Assembly (NCBI GenBank): GCA_019802505.1
Contig: JAFMOC010000422.1
Span: forward strand, 65,001-129,000
Direction: 5' to 3'
DNA: 64,000 nt
Source: Corydoras sp. C115
Taxonomy: Eukaryota > Chordata > Actinopteri > Siluriformes > Callichthyidae
Both the position numbers and the translations under genes were made by a program. The notes beneath the pieces are model-generated. The model made no database searches and was not told the DNA's origin. It worked only from the letters and a program-made list of their open reading frames with translations. Of this stretch, positions 1 to 11,383 are shown one piece after another; position 1 is the first letter of the stretch; every line of letters begins with the position of its first letter.

Positions 1-302
1 TGGGGTTCCCCATGCCCATCCAGGGGAGAACGTTTCGGGTGCTGGGCAGATACACCCAGGACAGGGCGCCAATCTATCACTGGGCACAGACTCGCTCACA
101 CACACAGACACACTCTACATGGGGCAATTTGGAGAACTCAAGTGACTTGATCCATGTTTTTGGACTGTGGAAGGAAACCGGAGAACCCTGAGGAAACCCA
201 CGCGGACACAGGGAGAACGTGGAAACTCCACCCAGATTGGGATTCGAACCGGGAATCCCTAGTGCTGAGAGGAGAACATGCTTAACACTAGGCCACCAAG
301 CC
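1..302 (-). mobile_element. SINE-A copy, cut by window edge
   Basis: Reverse-strand copy whose tRNA-like head lies at the right end (box B, read on the minus strand, at about 239-250). The 3' tail is outside the window. The family is described under 8668-9012. Confidence 0.85.
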
Positions 303-320
303 TGCACAGACTCCTCTGTG

Positions 321-634
321 TCACGGGGGGGGAGGGGGGTTCCACATGCCCATCCAGGGGAGAATGTCTCAGGCGCTGGGCAGATAGACCCAGGACAGGG
401 CGCCAATCCATCGCTGGGCACACACTCACTCACACAGACACACTCTATATGGGGCAATTTGGAGAACTCAATTGACTTGATCCATGTTTTTGGACTGTGG
501 GAGGAAACCGGAGAACCCGGAGGAAACCCACGCGGACACGGGGAGAACATGGAAACTCCACCCAGATTGGGATTCGAACCGGAATCCCTAGTGCTGAGAG
601 GAGAACATGCTAACCACTAAGCCACCACCGCCCG
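321..634 (-). mobile_element. SINE-A copy
   Basis: Nearly complete body and head. The (ATGA)n tail is missing, and the element starts in the G-rich stretch that precedes the tail. Confidence 0.85.
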
Positions 635-1079
635 TTGTGAGATTAATGCGGTCTATTCGTTTGCCGAAGGCAGAAGACAAGCTCCTGTCCTTCTGCGTTT
701 GTTGGGGGTGGAGGACCGATGCTCCCGCCTCCACTTCTCTAATATAATAAAAGCCCACGTTGGGGTTCCGTCTGTGAACCTGTCCGTCCGTCCCGCGGCG
801 GCCGGAGCGCGAGTAACGCTGACTCATCAGACTTTAGAATAAAGGAGCCGTCCTCACCGTCGGACATGTCTGGACTTGTGGCAGCAACAGCTGTCAGCGG
901 AGGGCCATGTGCTCGCCTCGTAATAAGCTCCACTCGCTCATCAGTCTTCTCCACTTACGCTGCTGATCTGACCGCCACCCGAGGGTTCCCCCTCACGTGC
1001 GTTCTGTGTTCTCCTGCACGTGTCGGCACTCCGACTCCAGGCTCCAGATTTAGAATAACCTGCTGCTGGTTTCTCCACG
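635..1079. other. Single-copy stretch, no gene seen
   Basis: Mixed-composition DNA without a recognisable exon. Short open frames on both strands lack splice or homology support. Confidence 0.5.
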
Positions 1080-1433
1080 GACGGCACGGTGGCTTAGTGG
1101 TCAGCATGTTCTCCTCTCAGCACTAGGGATTCCCGGTTCGAATCCCCATCTGGGTGGAGTTTCCATGTTCTCCCCGTGTCTGCGTGGGTTTCCTCCGGGT
1201 TCTCCGGTTTCCTCCCTCAGTCCAAAAACATGGATCAAGTCAATTGAGTTCTCCAAATTGCCCCATATAGAGTGTGTCTGTGTGAGTGAGTGTGTGCCCA
1301 GCGATGGATTGGCGCCCTGTCCTGGGTCTATCTGCCCAGCGCCCGAAACGTTCTCCTCTGGATGGGCATGGGGAACCCCCCCCCCCCCGCGACCCTAATA
1401 GAGGATAAAGCGGAAGATAATGAATGAATGAAT
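1080..1433 (+). mobile_element. SINE-A copy, first half of a dimer
   Basis: Full-length copy with box A and box B. Its ATGA tail runs into a spacer (atatatacagtcatggg), after which the next SINE-A starts at 1446. The same junction occurs at 39.80 kb and, reversed, at 28.97, 32.87 and 33.23 kb. Confidence 0.9.
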
Positions 1434-1445
1434 ATATACAGTCAT

Positions 1446-1863
1446 GGGTGGCAAGGTGAGTTAGTGGTTTAGCATGTTCTCCTCTCAGCGCTAGGGATTC
1501 CCGGTTCGAATCCCCATCTGGGTGGAGTTTCCACGTTCTCCCCGTGTCTGTGTGGGTTTCCTCCGGGTTCTCCGGTTTCCTCCCACAGTCCAAAAACATG
1601 GATCAAGTCAATTGAGTTCTCCAAATTGCCCCATATAGAGTGTGTCTGTGTGAGTGAGTGTGTGCCCAGCGATGGATTGGCGCCCTGTCCTGGGTGTATC
1701 TGCCCAGCGCCTGAGACGTTCTCCCCTGGATGGGCATGGGGTGGGCATGGGGTGGGCATGGGGTGGGCATGGGGTGGGCATGGGGTGGGCATCCTCCCCC
1801 CCCCCGCCCGAAACCCTAATATAGGATAAAATGGAAGATAATGAATGAATGAATGAATGAATG
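1446..1863 (+). mobile_element. SINE-A copy with internal minisatellite
   Basis: Second half of a dimer. The stretch near the 3' end (about 1729-1793) carries several direct repeats of TGGGCATGGGG, an expansion of a motif that is single in other copies. Ends in ATGA repeats. Confidence 0.88.
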
Positions 1864-1960
1864 GGTTCTCCACCCGTTACACGCCTTATCATGACGGTAC
1901 GTGTTGTAGTTCTATAATCTCATGCTGTAGTCCATCTGTTCTGTAATATTCAGGACATTC

Positions 1961-2300
1961 TCAGGGTGGTGGAGCATTCTCAGCACTGCAGCGGCAATGG
2001 TCAGCGCGTCCGCCTCTCGGCGCTTGGGATCCAGGTTCGAATCCCGATCTGGGTGGAGTTTCCATGTTCTCCCCTTGTCCACGTGGGTTTCCTCCGGGTT
2101 CTCCGGTTTCCTCGCACAATTGGGAAACCTAGATTCAAGGTAAATTTGCTGCTCTAAATTGCCCCTACAATGTGTGTTTGTCAGTAAGTGTGTGCCCAGT
2201 GGCGCCTAATCCGGGGTGTATCTGCCCAGCGCCCTAAACATTCTACCCTCGATGGGCATGGGGAACCCCCCCCCCCCCCCCTTCGGTACCCTAGAACAGG
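1961..2300 (+). mobile_element. Diverged SINE-A copy
   Basis: Box B (GGTTCGAATCC) and the body are recognisable, but the sequence has many substitutions and internal losses. This is an older insertion than its neighbours. Confidence 0.7.
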
Positions 2301-2904
2301 ATTAAGCAATATATAAGATGAGAACGATTTCCTGTAGGGGGCGCGTGATCTTTGAGGTAACCTCTGTTGTACTTGCACAGTGGTAAGAGTAGCGCCCCCT
2401 GCTGTATGTGAAGTATTACACGATATGTGTTATTGGTCTTCTCGGCTCCGCCCCTCACTCATGTGCGGCTGTCACACGAACCTTATTATATGGGCCACTG
2501 CTTGCCCTTATAGTAAGCCAGGTTCCAACGCAGAACGTCTGCACGGTTAGAACCCTGGCATTTTCACGTCTGCGTCCACTCAGTGACTAATCCTCTGACA
2601 TCGTATCGTCCAGGTCCCCGTTACGGATGTTTTGAAGGAAACGTGTTCTTTCAGCACAAAGTTTGAGGGCAAGATGTAAATTCATATCCAGCTCAGGTCT
2701 GGTGGGGGGGTGGGGGGTGGGGGGGTGGGGGGGCATTTCCCACTCTGCTTCCTTCGTCCAAGGAACAACAATCATTCCATTCAATGAAGAACAATGAGTT
2801 CCACGGCACTTCCACTGCAAACAGAACCAGGTTCTGTCGGGTTCTGGGTTTGTACAGACAATATGGCCGAACCTTTTAGAACTTTATTATTATTATTATT
2901 ATTA
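2301..2904. other. Single-copy stretch, no gene seen
   Basis: Holds a G-rich run near 2703-2732 and an ATT trinucleotide run ending at 2904 in front of the next SINE. No supported exon. Confidence 0.5.
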
Positions 2905-3252
2905 GGGCGGCACGGTGGCTTAGTGGTTTAGCATGTTCCCCCTCAGCGCTAGGGATTCCCGGTTCCAATCCCAATCTGGGTGGGGTTTCCATGTTCTCCC
3001 CGTGTCCGTGTGGGTTTCCTCCGGGTTCTCCGGTTTCCTCCCACAGTCCAAAAACATGGATGAAGTCAATTGAATTCTCCAAATTGCCCCATATAGAGTG
3101 TGTCTGTGTGAGTGAGTGTTTGCCCAGCGATAGATTGGCGTCCTGTCCTGGGTCTATCTGCCCAGCGCCCAAGACGTTCTCCCCTGGATGGACATGGGGA
3201 ACCCCACTGCGATCCTAATAGAGGATAAAGCGGAAGATAATGAATGAATGAA
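2905..3252 (+). mobile_element. SINE-A copy
   Basis: Full length. It follows an (ATT)n run and ends in ATGA repeats. Confidence 0.9.
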
Positions 3253-3263
3253 TTATTATAATG

Positions 3264-3562
3264 GGGGTTCCCCATGCCCATCCAGGGGAGAACGTCTCGG
3301 GTGCTGGACATACACACCCAGGACAGGACGCCAATCCATCACTGGGTACACACTCACTCACACAGACACACTCTATATGGGGCAATTTGGAGAACTCAAT
3401 TGACTTGATCCATGTTTTTGGACTGTGCGAGGAAACCGGAGAACCCGGAGGAAACCCACGTGGACACGGGGAGAACATGGAAACTCCACCCAGATTGGGA
3501 TTCGAACCGGGAATCCCTAGTGCTGAGAGGAGAACATGCCAACCACTAAGCCACCATGCCAC
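3264..3562 (-). mobile_element. SINE-A copy, tail missing
   Basis: Reverse copy with intact head. It faces the previous plus-strand copy tail to tail, so the pair forms an inverted repeat. Confidence 0.88.
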
Positions 3563-4107
3563 TGTTCATCCACCCGTGCTGTTGTGTGGTTTTGTATCAC
3601 TCGTTCTGCTTTATTAAGGAACTTTATTCTGGTTGTTTGTATCAGACGTTGTTTTTGTTTTTGTTTTTTTGTTTTTTTTTGTAATGGTCACAATAGTGTC
3701 TCTGAATCTTCACTCCTCCAGAACACAGTCTTTGTTCTCCTGTTCTCCACCGTGTGAGGTTGGTTCATACCGCACATACCTGTGCTTCCGCTGCGGATCG
3801 TTCTCCGGACCCATTGTTTTACAGACATTCCTGTTTGGCCGAGCCGCCGATGGGCTTTTTTCTCTTCTTCCTGATTAGCAGAGCATCGGTTTCCTGTACA
3901 CGGTTCCACGGCTGGTGTCGCTCACAGTCGCCGCTCTCCTCCGGGTTCTCCCTGGAGCCCCCGACCTCCTGCCTCCGTTTCCTGTTTACATGCTGCGCTG
4001 CACTATAGCCGGGTTATTTTAAGCCGTAGTGAAAGATACGTTCCGAAGAGGGACTCGAAGCTTTGATCAGCAAAAAAACACCAACCCCATCTGCACATCG
4101 CCGTGAG

Positions 4108-4145
<38 letters not shown>

Positions 4146-4296
4146 AACCAGGCCAAGAGATATACACAGATAGGTCATTTTAAAGGTGTTTTATGGGACT
4201 GAGGTGGGGACTCCACATATGACATTGGACTCGTCCTCGTTCAGCGGCCGAGCAAATTAAGTAAGTTTAGGACAATAATTATGTAGATTATATACG
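3563..4296. other. Single-copy stretch with (GGTTCT)n
   Basis: No supported gene. A hexanucleotide run of GGTTCT units lies at about 4107-4145, and T-rich runs at about 3645-3682. Confidence 0.5.
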
Positions 4297-4395
4297 GTAA
4301 CCGCTTGGACACGCCCCCTTTTTGCTCCACTCGTTCTCCGTGTTCTCAGTTCCACTTTCTGTTAGGATGGACTTTGTAGTTCTACAATTCCAGAC
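4297..4395 (+). mobile_element. Tc1-N fragment
   Basis: Begins with TTGGACACGCCCCC and contains the self-complementary block 'atggactttgtagttctacaattccagactg' in shortened form. The same ends and block recur at 9.8, 36.2, 48.7, 51.4 and 55.2 kb. The Tc1-like label rests on the GTCAAAAGTTTGGACACG type of end seen in better copies. Confidence 0.5.
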
Positions 4396-4666
4396 TGCTT
4401 CCAGAGAATGCTGAGATCAGGACCTGCACCCTGACCAACCACCGCAGAGACGGTCATACATTCCCCTTACTGCTTAGCCTTCAGCTGTCCCGTTCACCTG
4501 GGTTCTACTGGGTTCTACTGTGCAACGACAGTCATCCATCAAAAACCAACCCATTATCCTCCCATTCCATCCACTTTTATCTTTCACCCCGCCCCACCCC
4601 CACCCCACCCCCACCCCCTCTGTCCTGTTTGTCGACCTTTAGCATGTGATCTCCATGACGGCGCCT

Positions 4667-4768
4667 GACACACCCCCCCCCCCCCCCCCCCGCCCACCCC
4701 CCCCCCCCCCCCCCCCCACCCCCCCCCCCCCCCCCCCCGAAAACCCCCCCCCCCCCCCCCCCCCCCCG
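4667..4768. repeat. Poly-C tract
   Basis: About 100 bases of almost pure C with a few interruptions. The complementary G-run would be expected to form quadruplexes and to be hard to sequence, so its length is unreliable. Confidence 0.9.
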
Positions 4769-4804
4769 AACAAAAACCACAGACAATAAACATACACACC
4801 ATGA

Positions 4805-4860
4805 TCAGCTCAGTCTGTATCTGTCTGTCTGTCTGTCTGTATGTCTGTCTGTGATCAACA

Positions 4861-4891
<31 letters not shown>

Positions 4892-4899
4892 GATCAACA

Positions 4900-4930
<31 letters not shown>

Positions 4931-4938
4931 GATCAACA

Positions 4939-4969
<31 letters not shown>

Positions 4970-5113
4970 GAACAACATGTCTGCCTGTCTGTCTGTCTGT
5001 GAACAACATGTCTGTCTGTCTGTCTGTGATCAACATGTCTGTCTGTCTGTCTGTCTGTGTGTCTGTCTGTCTGTGAACAACATGTCTGCCTGTCTGTCTG
5101 TCTGTGAACAACA

Positions 5114-5152
<39 letters not shown>

Positions 5153-5265
5153 GAACAACATATCTGTCTGTCTGTGATCAACATGTCTGTCTGTCTGTCT
5201 GTGTGTCTGTCTGTCTGTGAACAACATGTCTGCCTGTCTGTCTGTCTGTCTGTCTGTGAACAACA

Positions 5266-5300
<35 letters not shown>

Positions 5301-5475
5301 GAACAACATGTCTGCCTGTCTGTCTGTCTGTCTGTCTGTGAACCACATGTCTGTCTGTCTGTGTGGCTTTATGTCTGTGAACAACATGTCTGTCTGTCTG
5401 TCTGTGTGGCTTTATGTCTGTGAACAACATGTCTGTCAGTCTGTCTGTATATCTGTCTGTGTGTGTGTCTTTATG
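4805..5475 (+). repeat. (CTGT)n array with regular interruptions
   Basis: CTGT tetranucleotides broken at variable spacing by GATCAACATG or GAACAACATG, giving a higher-order repeat. Long open frames through it (for example SVCLSVINMS) are by-products of the period. The reverse complement of the same array lies at 6541-6890. Confidence 0.92.
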
Positions 5476-5485
5476 TCTGTGGTAC

Positions 5486-5760
5486 ATACCTGGTTCTGGG
5501 GATCCAGGTTCAAATCCCAATCTGAGTTTCCATGTTCGCCCTGTGCTCGTGTGGGTTTGCTCCCACAGTCCAAAAACATGGATTCAAGGTGAATTGGCTA
5601 ATCTAAATTGCCCTTGAGTGAGTAAGTGTGTACCCAACCCCAGACAAAGAATAGATCCCTGTCCTCTGTGTATCTGCCCAGCACCCAAAACATTCTGCAC
5701 TGGATGGGGACCCCCCCCCTCCCCCCGCCGCTGCGACCCCACTAGAGGATAAAGAAAGGC
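5486..5760 (+). mobile_element. Diverged SINE-A copy
   Basis: The body and the 'agaggataaag' end are recognisable. The head is degraded (GGTTCAAATCC in place of GGTTCGAATCC). Confidence 0.7.
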
Positions 5761-6540
5761 TCAGCGAGGCTCCTGATTGGTTCAAGTCGACCCTCAGCAT
5801 CAGCAGATCATCAGGGTTTCTATTAAGTTATAAAAATGAATGATGTTCTCAGTGGATAATAATCTAATCCCCAAACTAATCCCCAATCTAATCCCCAATC
5901 TAATCCCAATCTAATCCCACACATCGTTTAGCTTTAATTGGCAGCTGGAGACGAGGCGGATGTCTTCAAACGGACACGCCGAGCGAGTTTAAGTGACTGA
6001 GTTCAGCATGCGATGCAGTTCAGGAGGGTGTGGTCAGTGTTTCTACACCCTGTGGTGCAGACCAGCTGAGCAGCATTTCTCAGAGGGTTCTATGTGCTGA
6101 TCTGTCACACGCTTCTGCCTCGCGTCACGACTCTCTACCACTTGGCCGGAAACAGGTGACCCCGTTCCACCCCACACCCCACACCCCACACCCCACGTAA
6201 AGAAGTCTGCAGAACACTAAACTCCATCACTGAGACTCAGTCAACTCCAGCTTTCTATGTAACCCATAATGGTCTCTGTCCAGCCATCCAGTGTGGAGGT
6301 GGGTCATGTGACTTGTTGCTCAGGCTAATAGAATGAACGTTATAATAAAGCGTGGAATTAGCGGCGGCTCGGGGGATGGGGGCGGAGCACGAAGGCCGCC
6401 GATGTAGTGTGACGGGATAGGAACCCCCTCTGCGCTCGTCATTCAGCGGAGTCAGCCGCTCGTTATGTTCTGCAGAGAGTTACAAGAAATTAGGTTCTTT
6501 TAATCCCTGCTGCTTTTGTTCATGTGGCAAACACCGGGTG
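5761..6540. other. Single-copy stretch with short tandem repeats
   Basis: No supported exon. Contains a 12-mer repeat of CTAATCCCCAAT type at about 5866-5920 and an ACCCCACACC repeat at about 6169-6196. Confidence 0.5.
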
Positions 6541-6890
6541 CAGACATGCTGATTACAGACAGACAGACAGACAAACTGACACACAGACAGACTGACAAAC
6601 ACACACACACACAGAAAGACACACAGACAGACAGATATACAGACAGACTAACAGACAGACTAACAGGCAGGCAGGCAGGCAGACATGTTGTTCACAGACA
6701 TACAGACACACAGACAGATAGACATGTTGATCACAGACATACAGACACACAGACAGATAGACATGTTGATCACAGACATACAGACAGACAGATAGACATG
6801 TTGATCACAGACATACAGACAGACAGTCATGCTGTTCACAGACATACAGACAGACATGTTGATCACAGACAGAGAGACATACATACCATC
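6541..6890 (-). repeat. (ACAG)n array, inverse of the 4.8-kb array
   Basis: ACAG units interrupted by ACATGTTGATCACAG, the exact reverse complement of the CTGTGATCAACATGT interruption at 4.85-5.2 kb. Together they form inverted arms about 1.1 kb apart. Confidence 0.9.
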
Positions 6891-7253
6891 CACCATCCAT
6901 CCATTATCTTCCGCTTTATCCTCTATTAAGTTCGCGGGGGGGGGGGGGGGGGGTTCCCCATGCCCATCCAGGGGAGAACGTTTCAGGTGCTGGGCAGATA
7001 GACCCAGGACAGGGGGGCAATCTATCACTGGACACACATTCACTCACAGAGACACACTCTATATGGGGCAATCTGGAGAATTCAATTGACTTGATCCATG
7101 TTTTTGGACTGTGGGGGGAAACCGGAGAACCCGGAGGAAATCCACGTGGACACGGGGAGAACATGGAAACTCCACCCAGATTGGGATTCGAACCGGGAAT
7201 CCCTAGCGCTGAGAGGAGAACATGCTAAACCACTAAGCCACGTGCCACCCTGG
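6891..7253 (-). mobile_element. SINE-A copy
   Basis: Full length in reverse orientation, with a poly-G run at 6936-6953. Confidence 0.9.
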
Positions 7254-7732
7254 CTCGCTAACATGTTTAAAAAAGGATCTCAGGATTTCACTGTAATGCA
7301 TCTTGACGTCATCCACCACCCAAATAATTAGCTCTGTGGAACGTGACTTAAGTACAGGAGTACGTCGTGGAACAGATGGACTACAGGCTTTATAAATTAT
7401 AAACTACAAAGGGTAAACTACAAAGGAAGTCGAGCGCACACGGTGGTGGATGAGTGAGTGTATGTGAAGGTCGGTATGTGGTGGTGTTATCAGAGGGTTA
7501 AGTTCATACCGCCACTTTATTGTGTTCTTTGTCTCGTGATGCGCGGCGTTTATGCCAGAGGTGTGTAAGAGACAGGAATTCCAACTATGCAAAATCATAA
7601 AGAACGACTACGGCCCAAGTGAACCGAGGCGCGGGTTCTATCCCGGCCGTACGGATCTGCAAAGTCAGCACATTCCTGATCCGGTCCACAGCTCATGTAG
7701 TTGTGATGTGCGGTTAATACAAACTTGTGGAT
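7254..7732. other. Single-copy stretch, no gene seen
   Basis: No repeat family or exon recognised. Confidence 0.45.
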
Positions 7733-7735
7733 CAT

Positions 7736-7799
7736 TAGGATGTGGTGGCTGAGTGGTTAGAGTGTTGGGCTGTTGATCTGAAGGATGGGGGTTCAAATC
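7736..7799 (+). mobile_element. SINE-B head fragment
   Basis: tRNA-like head (TGGCTGAGTGG for box A, GGTTCAAATCC for box B) of the second SINE family. It is cut at box B and joined directly to a SINE-A copy, so the junction is either an insertion with loss or a recombination. Confidence 0.65.
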
Positions 7800-8032
7800 C
7801 AATTCATCGCTGGGTACACACTCACTCACACAGACACACTCTATATGGGGCAATTTAGAGAACTCAATTAACTTGATCCATGTTTTTGGACTGTGGGAGA
7901 AAACCGGAGAACCCGGAGGAAACCCATGCGGACACGGGGAGAACATGGAAACTCCACCCAGATGGGGATTCGAACCGGGAATCCCTAGTGCTGAGAGGAG
8001 AACGTGCTAACCACTAAGCCACCATGCCGGCC
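7800..8032 (-). mobile_element. SINE-A copy, 3' part missing
   Basis: Head and middle only, followed by a (TA)n run at 8033-8061. Confidence 0.85.
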
Positions 8033-8033
8033 G

Positions 8034-8069
<36 letters not shown>

Positions 8070-8082
8070 AATGTATCTATCC

Positions 8083-8260
8083 ATCTATCCATTATCTTCC
8101 ACTTGATCCTATATTAGGGTTGCGAGGGGGTTCCCCATGCCCATCCAGGGTAGAACGTTTCGGGCGCTGGGCAGATACACCCAGGACAGGATGCCAATCT
8201 ATCTATAGGTACACACTCACACTCTATATGGGGCAATTTGGAGAATTCAATTGAACTTGA
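8083..8260 (-). mobile_element. SINE-A copy, 5' truncated
   Basis: Holds only the 3' half (tail to the 'tatatggggcaatttggag' block). 5' truncation is the usual result of incomplete reverse transcription. Confidence 0.8.
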
Positions 8261-8278
8261 TAATATATACAGTAGGTG

Positions 8279-8651
8279 GGCGCCACAGAGGCTTAATGGT
8301 TATCACGTTCTCCTCTCAGTGCTGTGGATTCCCGGTTCGAATAGAGCTTCCATGTTCTCCCCGTGTCCAGGTGGGTTTCCTCCGGGTTCTCCGGTTTCCT
8401 CCCACAGTCCAAACACATGACTCAAGGTGAGTGAATTCTAGTTCTCTTGAATTCTAGTTCTTCTAGTTCTAATTGAGTTCTCCAAAATTGCCTCATATAG
8501 AGTGTGTCTGTGTGAGTGAGTGTGTGCCCAGTGATAGATTGGTGTCCTGTCCTGGGTGTATCTGCCCAGTGCCCGAAACGTTCTCCCCTGGATGCCCCCC
8601 ACCCCGCGCGACCCTAGTAGAGGATAAAGCGGAAGATATTGGATGGATGAA
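8279..8651 (+). mobile_element. SINE-A copy with internal TTCTAG repeat
   Basis: A short local repeat (gaattctagttctcttgaattctag...) at about 8434-8470 lies within the body. Head mutated in box A. Confidence 0.82.
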
Positions 8652-8667
8652 TATATATATATCATTG

Positions 8668-9012
8668 GGCAGCACGGTGGCTTAGTGGTTAGCATGTTCT
8701 CCTCTCAGTGCTAGGGATTCCCGGTTCGAATCCCCATCTGGGTAGTGTTTCCATGTTCTCCCCGTGTCCGCGTGGGTTTCCTCCGGGTTCTCCGGTTTCC
8801 TCCCACAGTCCAAAAACATGGATCAAGTTAATTGAGTTCTCTAAATTGCCCCATATAGAGTGTGTATGTGCCCAGTGATGGATTGGCGCCCTGTCCTGGG
8901 TGTATCTGCCCAGCGCCCGAGACGTTCTCCCCTGGATGGGCATGGGGAACCCCACCGCGATCCTAATAGAGGATAAAGCGGGAGATAATGAATGAATGAA
9001 TGAATGAATGAA
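8668..9012 (+). mobile_element. SINE-A reference copy (tRNA-derived SINE)
   Basis: Good full-length example of the dominant family. The tRNA-like head starts GGGCAGCACGGTGGCTTAGTGG. It has an RNA polymerase III box A (TGGCTTAGTGG) and a perfect box B (GGTTCGAATCC) about 35 bases later. A ~230-base unrelated body follows, with the blocks GTTTCCTCCGGGTTCTCCGG, CAGTCCAAAAACATGGATCA and ATTGCCCCATATAGAGTGTG, and then 'gaccctaatagaggataaagcgg' (shortened) and ATGA or ATGG repeats as tail. The plan resembles the DANA/mermaid-like SINEs of teleosts; I make that assignment from memory of the family. Several copies in this window have 12-14-bp target duplications. Such SINEs encode no protein. Confidence 0.88.
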
Positions 9013-9819
9013 TTATTTTATATTATTTATATGAAATTATTATTATCTATTTTAATTGCATCATAATCTTTCGCAGACAAACCCCGTGCTGTTAGAGTTC
9101 ATAAAGACCACAAAGCACGAGAACGTCTTCTTCTTCACACTTAAAGCAGAAGTTCAGCACAAAAAGGCGTCCAGCCGTCAGCGTGTGGAGAAATGTTTCC
9201 ATTCCGAACGCAAACCAAAAAAAAACAGAAGATATAAGCGCAGCGCCGTCACTTCCTTCCTGTTTCTTTTGTTTCAGATCTCCAGTCAAACCCGAAGCCA
9301 CTAGTCACCCAGAGAATCCCTCAAAATAACCCCGACTCGAGACGTTGGGCTCGTACACGCAGACAGGCGCGCAGAGGGAACCCGTTCAGATGAAGGCTCT
9401 TAATGCTGAGCCTTGCTTGTTGTTGTTTTTTTTTATTTTTGGTTTTTTTTGCGTGGTACGAGCCTTGTCACTTAATCTGCAGCTTACTTATTAGCTGTCA
9501 TAGGACCTGCAGTTCAGAGGCACGTTCTCACAGTCACACTCTGCACCTCGAGTCGAGGTTCTGCCAGTAAATGCGTGCTTCATCTCCTGTTTCCAAGGCT
9601 GTCAGTCTAAAATAGAGCTGCTGCGCCTTCGCTTTGTTGGACCGCGGGTATAAAACGCCGAACTCGAGGCAGGATATTAGAACTATGTTGTATTTCTGGT
9701 CGGGTCTGAAGCAGAACAATGTGAATAATGTTGACATGGAACACTTCAAGCTAAATGTTAAAGGCACAAACAACTAGGGCCAAGAAGAACCGGTGGAACC
9801 TTTTTCTTTTGCACCATTT
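9013..9819. other. Single-copy stretch, no gene seen
   Basis: T-rich run at about 9424-9450. Open frames (for example 9056-9304) have no splice or family support. Confidence 0.45.
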
Positions 9820-9844
9820 CCTCCACTCATCATAGAGATAGACC

Positions 9845-10165
9845 TAGTTTTACAATTCCAGACTGTAGTCCATCTGTGTTCTGGTGTTTGTTAGTCCCCT
9901 GTTGGTTCTCTGTTCTCTGTTGGTCAGGAGCATCACAGAACAGGCAGCATTTGGGTGGTGGATTGTTCTGCAGTGACACTGATGTGGTGAGGTGGGTTTT
10001 GTAGTTTCATTTCTCCAACTCAGTGACACTGCTGGGATAGGACTAATGCACCCACCAAATAACCCCTGCTCTGTGGTGGTACTATTGGGGTTCTGACCAT
10101 TAGAACTATTAGAGTAAAGGGGACGTTCACAGTATGTACTGTAGAACACAGACAGTTGGACTACT
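9845..10165 (+). mobile_element. Tc1-N copy
   Basis: Carries the blocks 'gttagtcccctgttggttctc', 'gtggtggattgttctgcagtg' and 'ggttctgaccattag' (each under 22 bases here), shared with 36.18-36.44 kb, 48.68-49.04 kb, 51.35-51.62 kb and 55.16-55.44 kb. No transposase. Confidence 0.6.
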
Positions 10166-10167
10166 GT

Positions 10168-10332
10168 CTGTGTTCTAGAACCCGGAAACCGAGAACCCGG
10201 AGGAAACCGAGAACCCGAGAACCCGGAGGAAACCCACGCGGACACGGGGAGAACATGGAAACTCCACCCAGATGGGGATTCGAACCGGGAATCCCTAGTG
10301 CTGAGAGGAGAATGTGCCAATCACTAAGCCAC

Positions 10333-10338
<6 letters not shown>
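10168..10338 (-). mobile_element. SINE-A head fragment
   Basis: Holds the head and part of the body, with a short internal duplication of 'gagaacccggaggaaac' at about 10192-10235. Followed by (CA)n and (TA)n. Confidence 0.82.
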
Positions 10339-10364
<26 letters not shown>

Positions 10365-10380
10365 CACATATATATATATA

Positions 10381-10492
10381 TAACATGTCCATGTATGTCT
10401 GCAGAACCCTGTCTTTTCTCCGCTCTGGGTTCTTGGCAGCCTGACTCTTGTGAAAAGCACCATCTGTTATGCTGATGATTCTGTAGCACACT
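10381..10492 (+). repeat. 110-bp block, copy 1 of 3
   Basis: Starts ACATGTCCATGTATGTCTGC and runs to 'gattctgtagcacac'. Near-identical copies lie at 11753-11863 and 14537-14622. Each follows a SINE-A head plus (CA)n and (TA)n, so the duplicated unit includes the SINE. Confidence 0.8.
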
Positions 10493-10712
10493 GTAGAACA
10501 CAGACAGTTGGACTACAGTCTGGAATTGGAGAACTACAAAGTCCATCTTTACAGGACGTGGAACTGAGAACATGGACAATAAAGGGGTTGACTGGTTCTG
10601 TATATATATATATATGTGCATTGTTGCTCAGCCACCTAAACAACGTTCCGTCTTTCAGCCATCATCCTCACAATGTCTTTGTGGCTTCGGCGGCTTTGTG
10701 CACACACACACA

Positions 10713-11040
10713 CATTCATTCATTATCTTCCACTTTATCCTCTATTAGTGTCGTGGGGTGGGGTGCCCATCCAGGGGAGAACGTTTCAGCTGCTGGGCAG
10801 ATAGACCCAGGACTGGACACCAATCTATCACTGGGCACACACTCACTCACACAAACACACTCTATATGGGGCAATTTGGAGACTTCAGTTGACTTTAATC
10901 CATGTTTTTGGACTGTGGGAGGAAACCGGAGAACCCGGAGGAAACCCATGCGGACACGGGGAGAACATGGAAACTCCACCCAGATGGGATTCGAACCGGG
11001 AGCCCCTAGCACTGAGAGGAGAACATGCCAATCACTAAGC
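10713..11040 (-). mobile_element. SINE-A copy, tandem set 1
   Basis: First of three head-to-tail reverse copies (10713, 11043, 11384). The first and second end at the same shortened head, 'cactaagcctttc', and the next copy's tail follows at once. Confidence 0.88.
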
Positions 11041-11042
11041 CT

Positions 11043-11379
11043 TTCATTCATTCATTATCTTCCGCTTTTATCCTCTATTAGGGTCGCGGTGGGGTTCCCC
11101 AAGCCCATCCAGGGGAGAACGTTTCGGGCCCTGGGCAGATAGACCCAGGACAGGACGCCAACCTATCGCTGGACACACACTCACTCACACAGACACACTC
11201 TATATGGGGCAATTTGGAGAACTCAATTGACTTGATCCATGTTTTTGGACTTTGGGAGGAAACCGAGAACCCGGAGGAAACCCACGCGGACACGGGGAGA
11301 ACATGGAAACTTCACCCAGATTGGGATTCGAACCGGGAATCCCTAGTGCTGAGAGGAGAACATGCTAATCACTAAGCCT
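11043..11379 (-). mobile_element. SINE-A copy, tandem set 2
   Basis: Same 'aagcctttcattcattc' junction as the copy before it, so this pair arose by tandem duplication, not by separate insertion. Confidence 0.88.
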
Positions 11380-11383
11380 TTCA

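Noticed and set aside
4805..5475. CRISPR-like look of short repeats with spacers
   Set aside because: The 'spacers' are low-complexity CTGT units of the same sequence, and this is a vertebrate genome.
4577..5520. Frames of up to 195 codons with Gly-rich and RQTDRQTD repeats
   Set aside because: Produced by the poly-C run and the tetranucleotide array.
8668..8750. tRNA gene prediction from box A and box B
   Set aside because: Every hit is the head of a SINE; the cloverleaf is degraded and a SINE body follows.
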